DNA of 64,000 nt from positions 1-64,000 of the forward strand of contig CAILLK010000028.1 of NCBI GenBank assembly GCA_903835005.1, given 5' to 3'. Below the pieces are notes generated by a model. The model saw only the letters and a list, made by a program, of their open reading frames with translations, did no database searches and was not told the origin of the DNA. Shown here in pieces: positions 23,425-31,404 of this stretch. How positions within the stretch are numbered: the stretch's first letter is position 1; every line of letters starts with the position of its first letter. Position numbers and translations under genes: made by a program. The DNA comes from an uncultured Bacteroidota bacterium (GTDB lineage Bacteria > Bacteroidota > Bacteroidia > Chitinophagales > Chitinophagaceae).

Positions 23425-26400
23425 TTACCTTATCAGGGTAAGATCGCCTTTAAGCAAATGCGATTTTCCCTGTAGTGTGTAATTGATCATATAAAAGAAC
23501 GTGCCTAAACCTTGCTTTACACCATTATATTCGCCATCCCATCCAGAATAGATGTCCGTAGTATGAAATACCCTTTCACCCCAGCGGTTATAAATACTTA
23601 GTGAGAAATTTCTGATCATTTTAAGATCGCCAACCACACGGGCGTAATCATTCAGATTGTCGCCATTCGGTGTAAATGCCGACGGGAACCACAGATCACA
23701 AGGTTCAATAGCTACATTAATTGAATCGGATGTAATGCCGCATTGGTTAGAGACTGTGGCATAGTACAAACCTGCACTTGTTACTACTATACTTTTTCCG
23801 TTTTGTCCGTTACTCCAAACAGTATAAGCGTCATTTGTTGTCAGTGTGATTTCTTCACCCTTGCAAAGTACCGTATCTGGCCCCAGGAATACCGGATCAG
23901 GCTTGGGTATGGTGGTTAAAATCATTGAGCCTGAGCCCGTGCATCCCTGGTCGGTTACTTTTAGCAGGTAGGTTCCGGCAGCAGAAACCGATATGGAAGA
24001 ATCTGTACTTCCATTACTCCAGCTGTAGCTGACACCAGCTGGTTCGGGCGAGCCGAGAATGATTTGAATGCCCTGGCATACTGAAGTATCTGTCCTTAAA
24101 GTAACAACAGGAACAGGGTTAATGGCAACATGGAATGTATCGGATAGAAAAGAATCACAACCCCTGCTAATATTGACCCAATAAGTACCACTGAGATTTA
24201 CCGCAATACCCTGTGTACTGCTGCCCAGGCTCCAGAGCCAGCTATTGCCATCTGGCGCAACCAGCAACATTGAACCCTCTGTGCTGCAGATACTGGTATC
24301 ATTGGATTCATATAAACTGTCAGGAGCCTTTACCAATATATAAATGCTGTCCGTTGCTGTGCATACAGGCTGGAAGGAAATATCATCAATGGCAAAATCA
24401 TTGCCCGATGCGGCCGTTTGCTGGTCATTGATGCAGATTCCTGCTGAGGTACTCGAGCCGCTGTACCAGGTGGTAAAGAATTGCGTCCATACCCCATCAG
24501 CATGAGGGAAGGAAAAAGCCGGACCGATTAATGTGCCATTTATTTTGAACTGTATTATTGGCAAATTGGTTGCCGTGTCGGACGACCAGTTGGCAAACCA
24601 TGACGAAAAATCATACCACGTATCGGGAGTAACGGGTAGGGTTTCGCACCAAACGTCAATCGGGGATGATGCGCCGTTTATAGCCATCATATTGCCTGTG
24701 CCGGATGTATGATCAGCAAACGATGCAGCGCCGGGATGATCCAGGTGGGGATTGGTCGTTATTGCATATACACCCGCCGGAACCAGCGAACCGGGACCTG
24801 ATACATAAGGATAAGCGCTGGAGAACCCCGTATTGCCGGCACTGAAATCGCCGTTAACTACAAGGTTGTCATTGGTAATTGACTGAACGGTAAGTGCATA
24901 CCAGCCTGAAGAATTGGCTGTTACCACAGGATTGAGTACAGTGGAAGAAGACAAACCAGATGAAGGTGTCCAAAGCATACTGAGAACAGAATTGGTTCCT
25001 GAAAGTGAAGCCGGGATAGTATATGTGGCGTTTTTACACAGCGCTATTGAATCCGGCATTGAAAGAGAGTCGCAGGTGGTAACCACCACAGGGCAGGTGC
25101 ACGTAGAATCAGTTTCTGAAAGTATAGAACTGGTACCGGTTGCTGATGAAACAGTTCCGTATATGGTGAGACCGGTTGGGTTGATAGCCGGATAGGAAAC
25201 GTTGAAGTTAGATGCCGTAATATTTAGAGTATGTGCACCGGCACTTAAATATACTGTTTGTGTAAAATGGGTATACATACTGTAATTGGATGCAAGTATT
25301 GAAGGCGGCTGAGAAAATAAAAGTGGAACGCCATCCATGTCTGAGGAAGTAATGTAATTATCATTAGCAATATAGCAGTCAATAGTAATGCTATCCGAAC
25401 TACATAATTTGAAAGGTCGGCCCAAAGTCATATTATAAGCAGTTACTCCAGTACCATCTGTATAATAATAGTTGGAATTAAGGCAACTGATCCAGCCTGA
25501 AAGAGGGGAGGAGGGAGTCAGCCAGCCAACAGCCTGGGTTATTACGTCAGCCTGGTTGCCCGGCAGGACCTCTACTAGCCCAGTCAGAGAAGTTGCAGCA
25601 ATTGCGGATGCAACTCCTGGTGTAACTGCAGAAAGTTTCCATTTCGGATCAGGTACAGGAGTAGCTCCATTGGCCCCGCCTGTTACAGCCAAGCCCGAAA
25701 CAGGGTCATAACCGGTATTGATAACCAGAGAATTTACCTGGCAGGGTAGTGGTGGCGCACAAAAAGAGCCGGTAACCAGGTTGATATTTTTTATCAGCTG
25801 GTTGGAACAGGCAGCTCCTGTGCCGCCTGAGAAACCCCAACCAATGGCGGTCGGTGTAGTAAAAACAGATGCATAATCATATACGCTGGACAAACGCAGG
25901 GTATCATTGTAAAATACCTGCAAAGTATGGGTAAGCGGGCACCAGGTAATTTTGTAGTCATGAAAAACGCCATCCTTGACATTGGTAGTGGATGGCGAAA
26001 TGGCAATAGGGCCGGTAACCGGGGTGGTCGGTACTGCATTCAGGCAAATGGCTGTATGATCGGTACCTGGAATATCATCGAAATAAGGATTAAAAGAATT
26101 ATCAAAAATATCGAATTCTACACCGAATGAATTAATGAAATCAGGATCGGCCGGGCCGCCTATTATATTGTAATAGCCAAGATAGGCATCGGTAGAATTT
26201 ACAGATGCAGGTGTGATATACTGACCGAAAACTACCGCCATACCATCGGCGCCGGGCGGAACTGCCTGATCGAAACTTGCCTGGAAAGTGAGTACGAAAC
26301 TAACCGAAAAATCGATGGTGGTGGTGCACCAGAATGCCCCTTTATGCCCCCCGCCACACATGGAGGCAGGAGTGAGATTATATTCGCCGGGCGTTACAAC

Positions 26401-26490
26401 AGTTGCTATGCCAACAGGTGCTGAAAATACCTGCCCGGATACTTTGCAACCCATGCATATCAATGCAATGAGCAGATATAGGTTTTTCAT
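23425..26490 (-). CDS. Secreted L-type-lectin-like protein with gliding-motility-type (CHU_C) C-terminal domain
   Basis: A 1021-residue cell-surface protein. A signal peptide (MKNLYLLIALICMGC...) is followed by a bacterial L-type lectin-like domain (about 25-245). Its strands include FSVSFVLTFQASF, PGADGMAVVFGQ and GVEFDIFDNSFNPYFDD, typical of sugar-binding jelly rolls. Then come a linker, Ig/PKD-like segments and a jelly-roll-like middle region. Three similar Ig-like repeats precede the end (VCQGIQIILG, LCKGEEITLT). The final 85 residues (FPSAFTPNGDNLND, then YNRWGERVFHT) are the type B T9SS sorting domain. It is probably exported by T9SS and displayed to bind glycans; the ligand is unknown. 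Confidence 0.85.
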   Translation of the reverse strand: MKNLYLLIALICMGCKVSGQVFSAPVGIATVVTPGEYNLTPASMCGGGHKGAFWCTTTIDFSVSFVLTFQASFDQAVPPGADGMAVVFGQYITPASVNSTDAYLGYYNIIGGPADPDFINSFGVEFDIFDNSFNPYFDDIPGTDHTAICLNAVPTTPVTGPIAISPSTTNVKDGVFHDYKITWCPLTHTLQVFYNDTLRLSSVYDYASVFTTPTAIGWGFSGGTGAACSNQLIKNINLVTGSFCAPPLPCQVNSLVINTGYDPVSGLAVTGGANGATPVPDPKWKLSAVTPGVASAIAATSLTGLVEVLPGNQADVITQAVGWLTPSSPLSGWISCLNSNYYYTDGTGVTAYNMTLGRPFKLCSSDSITIDCYIANDNYITSSDMDGVPLLFSQPPSILASNYSMYTHFTQTVYLSAGAHTLNITASNFNVSYPAINPTGLTIYGTVSSATGTSSILSETDSTCTCPVVVTTCDSLSMPDSIALCKNATYTIPASLSGTNSVLSMLWTPSSGLSSSTVLNPVVTANSSGWYALTVQSITNDNLVVNGDFSAGNTGFSSAYPYVSGPGSLVPAGVYAITTNPHLDHPGAASFADHTSGTGNMMAINGASSPIDVWCETLPVTPDTWYDFSSWFANWSSDTATNLPIIQFKINGTLIGPAFSFPHADGVWTQFFTTWYSGSSTSAGICINDQQTAASGNDFAIDDISFQPVCTATDSIYILVKAPDSLYESNDTSICSTEGSMLLVAPDGNSWLWSLGSSTQGIAVNLSGTYWVNISRGCDSFLSDTFHVAINPVPVVTLRTDTSVCQGIQIILGSPEPAGVSYSWSNGSTDSSISVSAAGTYLLKVTDQGCTGSGSMILTTIPKPDPVFLGPDTVLCKGEEITLTTNDAYTVWSNGQNGKSIVVTSAGLYYATVSNQCGITSDSINVAIEPCDLWFPSAFTPNGDNLNDYARVVGDLKMIRNFSLSIYNRWGERVFHTTDIYSGWDGEYNGVKQGLGTFFYMINYTLQGKSHLLKGDLTLIR

Positions 26491-26828
26491 ACAGGGCTAT
26501 GTTTAAAAAGGTAAAAGTAAATTTAAAGTTAAAAAACAAATAAACATATCCAATGCAGTATTATTTTAAAGAAAAACCGGGAATCATCCTTTAAAGACAT
26601 GTAGGATTTATGATTGGTTAGGAATAGAAAGACAAAATTTCATCGTTCCGCCTTTCTAATTGAATTTCAAAATTACTGATGTTTTTTGTTTCAATATCCT
26701 GCAAAATCAATATTATGGGCTGGTTTTGCAAGTTACGTTTGTGGAGTATTGTTCTTCAGGTGTTTATATACACATAAAAAACCCTCCGGAATATGGGAGG
26801 GCTTTGTATTATAATTAATTGTTGTTAT
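26491..26828. other. Intergenic region between two minus-strand genes
   Basis: An AT-rich gap holding the terminator at 26782-26801 and, presumably, the promoter of the lectin-like gene. No TAnnTTTG match was found close to that start. No reading frame of interest. Confidence 0.4.
26782..26801 (-). terminator. Rho-independent terminator of the DUF2723 gene
   Basis: Minus-strand stem CCCTCC/GGAGGG with an 8-base loop, followed by TTTTTTA, 27 bases past the stop. Confidence 0.75.
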
Positions 26829-29800
26829 TTATTGATCATCACCTCCGCTGTCTCTGGCTCCGCCCTTGGTGTTGAGCAGGTCTTTTACTTTTGGGCCCAG
26901 GGCCTGCATCTTGCCATAGATAGATTTTGCCAGTACACTATCACCGGCCTGGTAGGCTGTGCTGCTCAATGACTGCATAATCTGGAACTGCTGCTTCACT
27001 TCATCGGCCATCTGCGCTTTGCCATCATCACTCAGCGATGCTACCCAGTTTACATCGTCTACAGCATTCCGCACCAGTTTTTCAGTGAGCTTGCCTCCTT
27101 TATCCAATGCGCCTGCATGGTAGTAGGCTGCTGCTATAAAGTAGGCAGTATAATCGTAAGCGTAAGAGTGCTCTGTGATGCCTGCCATAATCTTATCAAG
27201 CACCTGTATGGCTTTGTCTTTCTTACCCTCAGTGGTGAGCTGGTTGGCTATAAAAGAGCCATCCATGCGGTAGGTTACAAATTCATGCCTGTTTGGCTCA
27301 TCAAAGTATACGTCATTCCGTTCGCCGCCTCCCCATATGAACTTGTTCATATAAAGGTCGTAGCTCTTCTCGGTATTGATAGTACCCAGTACCTGCGGAT
27401 TAACCTTATTCGCATCGGTATACTTAAACGGCATAAGGCGGTACACATTACCCTCCATATGCAGATAGTCGCCTGTGCCACCGTAATCGCCCTGGCGCAG
27501 CCCTGCATCAAAATAGAGCGGGCGTTTCCAGCCTTCCCTTGCCACAGCAGCTATGATATTGAGAATAGCCAGGTCGCTCTTATAAGCGGTTTGTTTAGGG
27601 TAAACAAACTTCATTTCGGTAGTTATTCGCCCGGTATCTTCGGCATGTACCAGGCCGCGGTCTATCAGTGAATCTTTGCTCAGCGTATTCACAAAGAAGT
27701 TTTTGGCTGGCATATAATTCATTGGTTCGCCTCTGCGAGGGTCTTTCTTTGATGGATCATCGCTGTTCATAAATGCACAGATCTCCTCCAGGTTGAAATA
27801 TTTATCTTCTGGTATGCGGGGATCCTTCATGTAGGAAATGTAATTGTGATGGTCGCCTATATAGTCCTTCTTTTTCCAGATCATAGGCACAGCATCGGCA
27901 TCATTGATACGGTAATTGAGCTGGTCTACATACCAGTCTATACCCAGCAGGCTGGTATTAATGATACGCACATCTTTGCGGAACCCTTCCACTTCCTGTA
28001 TGTACCAAAGCGGATAAGTCTGGTTATCACCGAATGTAAAGAGTACGGCATTTGGCGCACAACAGGATAGGGTATTGAAAGCCACGGCACGTGCCAATGT
28101 CTTGTGCGACCTGTCGTGATCGGCCCATTCTACTTTAGCCATAAGTGCCGGAACTGCAAGGAAGCAGATGGCAATGGCGCCATAAGTAGCCAGTGGACCG
28201 TTGGTAAGTTTTCGCAGCCATTGGGCTACAAGTATTACTCCAAGCCCTATCCATATAGTAAAGGTATACGTACAGCCGGCAAAGGCATAATCCCGCTCAC
28301 GGGGCTGCAATGGGGGCATATTGAGGTAAATGCCAATGGCCGCACCCGTGAAGAAGAACAGGGTGAGCACAATAATACCATCCTTCTTGTTTCGGTTAAA
28401 CTGGTAAATGATACCAATAATACCAAGAATGAACGGAAGGAAGTACAATTTGTTATGGGCGTCATTATCGCTCATGCCCGATCCCATTTTGTCGGTATCG
28501 CCCAGGCCGCGAAGCTGATCGATGAAGGTAATCCCCGAGCACCAGTTCGCCCTTTGCGGGTCTCCCTGGCCTTCAATATCATTCTGCCGGCCGGCAAAGT
28601 TCCACATAAAGTAGCGCCACCACATCCAGTCCATCTGGTACCCTATGAAGTATTTCATATTGTCCAGCCCTGTTGGCTCATCATTTGGCCCCAGGTTCAG
28701 GTATTGCCGGTAAAAGTTGACGTGATTGGCTTCGTTGTTGTCATAAATTCGGGGGAAGAAGTGTTTCTGGTCGCCGTCATATTCGGCTTCAATTTTCTTG
28801 CCTACCTGCACATAGCGGTCTTTGCCATCTATTTTCTCCTGGGTATAAAGTTTGCCGGAGGTATCAAGGCCGGTCCAGGTGCTGGTAAAATACTGGCCGA
28901 AAAGCAGTGGCTGCTGGCCAAACTGTTCCCTGTCTACATAGTCAAGGAAGTTGATCGGGTTATCCGGATTGGTCATATCAATCGGCACATCGGCGCGGGA
29001 GCGAATGATAGCAGAAAAATAGGCCGAATAACCAATAATGATAAATATGGTACACAGCGTGCTGACGTGCAGTACATACCACCCCTTATTTTTGGCAAGA
29101 AACAATAAACCCACCAGTATAGCCGTAACCAGGCACAGGAAGAATATTGCTCCCGTATCGAATGATGTGCTCAGGCTGTTGGTGAAATAAATATCGAACC
29201 ACGATGCAAATTTGGGTATGTATTGAATAATTCCAAACTGTACAAAAGCCAGAACCACGCAACCAACTATAAATGCGAGTATAGTGCCTTTTAAATCTAC
29301 CTTAAACTTACGGAAGTAATAAACCATGGCTACTGCCGGTATTGTAAGGAGGTTGAGCAGATGCACGCACACTGAAACTCCTACAAGGTAGGCTATGAGT
29401 ACCAGCCAGCGGTCGGCGTACTTATTATCTGCAGCACGTTCCCATTTCAGCACTGCCCAGAAGGTAATTGCGGTAAAGAAAGATGAAGTACCATAAACTT
29501 CGGCCTCAACGGCTGAGAACCAGAAAGTATCAGAGAAGGTATAAGCCAGTGCGCCTACAAGGCCTGCGCCCATAATCTGCATGGTCTGGTCGTTATCGGG
29601 CTCAACTTCGCCCGGAGCAACCAGTTTTTTTGCAAAATGGGTTATCGACCAGAAAAGGAATAATATGGAGAGTGCGCTGGTAAGAGCTGAAAGAAAATTG
29701 ATATAAGTAGCAGCGCCTACAGTTCCTAATGTACTTACAGACGGTGCGCCGGTAGCAGCGCCACCTCCGGCCATCAATGAGAAAACACGCTGAACCATCA

Positions 29801-29969
29801 TGAAAAATGGTGCGCCGGGTGAGTGGCCCACTTCAAGTTTATAGGCGCAGGAAAGAAACTCGCCGCAGTCCCAGAAACTGACCGTGGGCTCCATGGTCTT
29901 CCAGTAGACAAATAAAGCGATTGCACCCGTGATCCAACCAACCAGGTTGTTAATTTTACGATAGTTCAT
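26829..29969 (-). CDS. DUF2723 polytopic membrane protein (glycosyltransferase-like)
   Basis: A 1046-residue inner-membrane protein of the DUF2723 family, common in Bacteroidota and distantly related to GT-C protein O-mannosyltransferases. The N-terminal 40% carries about ten membrane helices. Between helices 1 and 2 it has the conserved acidic loop FWDCGEFLSCAYKLEVGHSP, which in GT-C enzymes holds catalytic acidic residues. A central loop contains GLDNMKYFIGYQMDWMWWRY. The last 400 residues are soluble, periplasmic and helical, ending in TPR-like segments (EGKKDKAIQVLDKIMAG). A role in O-glycosylation of exported proteins is plausible but unproven for this family. Confidence 0.85.
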   Translation of the reverse strand: MNYRKINNLVGWITGAIALFVYWKTMEPTVSFWDCGEFLSCAYKLEVGHSPGAPFFMMVQRVFSLMAGGGAATGAPSVSTLGTVGAATYINFLSALTSALSILFLFWSITHFAKKLVAPGEVEPDNDQTMQIMGAGLVGALAYTFSDTFWFSAVEAEVYGTSSFFTAITFWAVLKWERAADNKYADRWLVLIAYLVGVSVCVHLLNLLTIPAVAMVYYFRKFKVDLKGTILAFIVGCVVLAFVQFGIIQYIPKFASWFDIYFTNSLSTSFDTGAIFFLCLVTAILVGLLFLAKNKGWYVLHVSTLCTIFIIIGYSAYFSAIIRSRADVPIDMTNPDNPINFLDYVDREQFGQQPLLFGQYFTSTWTGLDTSGKLYTQEKIDGKDRYVQVGKKIEAEYDGDQKHFFPRIYDNNEANHVNFYRQYLNLGPNDEPTGLDNMKYFIGYQMDWMWWRYFMWNFAGRQNDIEGQGDPQRANWCSGITFIDQLRGLGDTDKMGSGMSDNDAHNKLYFLPFILGIIGIIYQFNRNKKDGIIVLTLFFFTGAAIGIYLNMPPLQPRERDYAFAGCTYTFTIWIGLGVILVAQWLRKLTNGPLATYGAIAICFLAVPALMAKVEWADHDRSHKTLARAVAFNTLSCCAPNAVLFTFGDNQTYPLWYIQEVEGFRKDVRIINTSLLGIDWYVDQLNYRINDADAVPMIWKKKDYIGDHHNYISYMKDPRIPEDKYFNLEEICAFMNSDDPSKKDPRRGEPMNYMPAKNFFVNTLSKDSLIDRGLVHAEDTGRITTEMKFVYPKQTAYKSDLAILNIIAAVAREGWKRPLYFDAGLRQGDYGGTGDYLHMEGNVYRLMPFKYTDANKVNPQVLGTINTEKSYDLYMNKFIWGGGERNDVYFDEPNRHEFVTYRMDGSFIANQLTTEGKKDKAIQVLDKIMAGITEHSYAYDYTAYFIAAAYYHAGALDKGGKLTEKLVRNAVDDVNWVASLSDDGKAQMADEVKQQFQIMQSLSSTAYQAGDSVLAKSIYGKMQALGPKVKDLLNTKGGARDSGGDDQ

Positions 29970-29990
29970 GTTTAAATATTAGTATAGCGA

Positions 29991-29998
29991 CAAAAATA
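29991..29998 (-). promoter_or_regulatory. Promoter -7 element for the DUF2723 gene
   Basis: Minus-strand TATTTTTG, 21 bases before the ATG. Confidence 0.5.
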
Positions 29999-30206
29999 GC
30001 AAAAAGAAGTTGATTAGTGGAAGGGAGTGCAAGTTAATTGAGGTTAATAAAGAGATAGGGGATAAGTTGTCTGGCGGATATATGGATGGGTTGACAGATT
30101 GAAATTTCTATTTGATTTTATAATCAGCCTGTTTATTTCAGATTTTCACTTCAGCGTGCCTGATATTTGTAGTAATAATTTGTGAGGAGCTTCATCAAAA
30201 ACAGTT

Positions 30207-30214
30207 TATTTTTG
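30207..30214 (+). promoter_or_regulatory. Promoter -7 element giving a nearly leaderless transcript
   Basis: TATTTTTG ends only 7 bases before the ATG at 30222, so transcription should begin at or next to the start codon. Confidence 0.45.
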
Positions 30215-30221
30215 TGTGCTT

Positions 30222-30770
30222 ATGGATATTCTGGAAACATGCCTCGAGGTGGTTAAATACACCATTCCTGCTTTGGTCGTAATGGCTACTAGTTATATGA
30301 TTGTGAAGAAGTTCCTCGTTTCCCAGATGCAACGGAAACAAATAGCTTTATTTAAAGATACGCAGGATATTACCATGCGGCTGAGGCTTCATGCATATGA
30401 GCGCATGGTGTTGTTCCTGGAGCGCATCAGTCCCCGGACACTGGTGGCCCGGGTCTTCGATCCTTCCATGACGGCCTATGAGCTGCAGGTATCTATTACT
30501 ATGACCATCCGCACTGAATTTGAGCATAATCTCTCGCAGCAGATATATGTTACCAGGAATGCATGGGAAACTGTGAAGGGGGTAAAAGAGCAGGAAATAA
30601 ACATGTACAACCAGATTGCTAAGTCTATGGACCCGAATGCTACAGCCAAGGATTATCATGCTCGCATAATGGGTTTCATTCTCAAATCGGAAGAAGACCT
30701 CCCAACCGATGTAGCATTGAAAATCATCAATGATGAAGTAAGAAAAGTGATGTCTTTTGAGGGAATATAG
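30222..30770 (+). CDS. Conserved Bacteroidota membrane-anchored protein, unknown function
   Basis: A 182-residue protein with one N-terminal membrane helix (about 10-28, VVKYTIPALVVMATSYMIV). A long, highly charged helical cytoplasmic region follows (MQRKQIALFKDTQDITMRLR, YERMVLFLERISP). The ATG at 30222 is preferred over a GTG at 30216 because the promoter element ends at 30214. I recognise the sequence type as one conserved across Bacteroidota without assigned function. It sits alone between divergent and same-strand neighbours. Confidence 0.75.
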   Translation: MDILETCLEVVKYTIPALVVMATSYMIVKKFLVSQMQRKQIALFKDTQDITMRLRLHAYERMVLFLERISPRTLVARVFDPSMTAYELQVSITMTIRTEFEHNLSQQIYVTRNAWETVKGVKEQEINMYNQIAKSMDPNATAKDYHARIMGFILKSEEDLPTDVALKIINDEVRKVMSFEGI

Positions 30771-30928
30771 TCCTGCCGGAATGCAATTATCTTATCTCAC
30801 AAATTGGTTTCTTCAGGACTGATCATTCTTTGATGTCTTAGTTAATAGGTTTCAGCAGTTATTTTTAATCTTCCCATTTTGTTTTAATTTGTTAAAGAAA
30901 ACTTAAAGCATTTCTTGTCTTTTGTATT

Positions 30929-30944
30929 TACGAAATTATTCGTA
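30929..30944. promoter_or_regulatory. BlaI-type operator O1
   Basis: Near-perfect dyad TACGAAATTATTCGTA. It overlaps the first two bases of the -7 element at 30943-30950. Its partner O2 differs by one base in the centre and lies exactly 24 bases away, centre to centre. Spacing by about two helical turns favours cooperative binding of a dimeric repressor such as the BlaI-like protein encoded just downstream. Confidence 0.75.
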
Positions 30945-30950
30945 GGTTTG
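30943..30950 (+). promoter_or_regulatory. Promoter -7 element for the BlaI/M56 operon
   Basis: TAGGTTTG, with TTG at 30922-30924 as the -33 box (18-base spacer). The element lies between the two operators, so a bound repressor would cover it. Confidence 0.7.
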
Positions 30951-30952
30951 TG

Positions 30953-30968
30953 TACGAAATAATTCGTA
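30953..30968. promoter_or_regulatory. BlaI-type operator O2
   Basis: Dyad TACGAAATAATTCGTA, placed at the expected transcription start and just upstream of the BlaI-like gene. See O1 for spacing and meaning. Confidence 0.75.
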
Positions 30969-30995
30969 AAGTTAATCGTTAGATTATAAAGGCAA

Positions 30996-31385
30996 ATGAC
31001 CACAACAATAAAACCAACCGACAGCGAACTGGAAATACTCAACATTCTATGGGACAAAGGCCCCAGTACCGTGCGCGATGTGCATGAAGTGCTGGAGAAG
31101 AGCAAGGATGCCGGCTATACTACCACACTTAAACTCATGCAGATAATGCACGACAAGGGCCTGCTGAAAAGAGACGCCAGCAACAAAAGCCATGTATATA
31201 CCGCTATTGTATCGCAGGAAAAAACCCAGGGCCAACTGGTGAAACGCATGATAGATAATGTATTTAACGGTTCGGCATCGCAATTGGTGATGCAAGCCTT
31301 GGGGCACCACAAAGCCAATAAAGAAGAACTGGAAGAGATAAAGAAGTACCTGGATGAAATGGAAAAGAAGACAAACAATTCTTAA
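30996..31385 (+). CDS. BlaI/MecI-family transcriptional repressor
   Basis: A 129-residue winged-helix repressor that would bind the two dyads upstream and be inactivated by its partner protease. Motifs fit the family: PTDSELEILNILWDKGPSTV (residues 7-26) opens the first helices, YTTTLKLMQIMHDKGLLKRD (39-58) is the recognition helix and wing, and the C-terminal part after GQLVKRMIDNVFNGSASQL is the dimerisation region where BlaI is normally cleaved. It is followed after 19 bases by the M56 peptidase gene, forming an autoregulated operon. What it controls beyond itself cannot be told from this window. Confidence 0.92.
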   Translation: MTTTIKPTDSELEILNILWDKGPSTVRDVHEVLEKSKDAGYTTTLKLMQIMHDKGLLKRDASNKSHVYTAIVSQEKTQGQLVKRMIDNVFNGSASQLVMQALGHHKANKEELEEIKKYLDEMEKKTNNS

Positions 31386-31404
31386 CAGATAAAAAAACAC
31401 CCTT

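Noticed and set aside
28104-29108. A 334-codon plus-strand frame antisense to the DUF2723 gene
   Set aside because: An antisense shadow in a long coding gene; it lacks a promoter and protein-like features.
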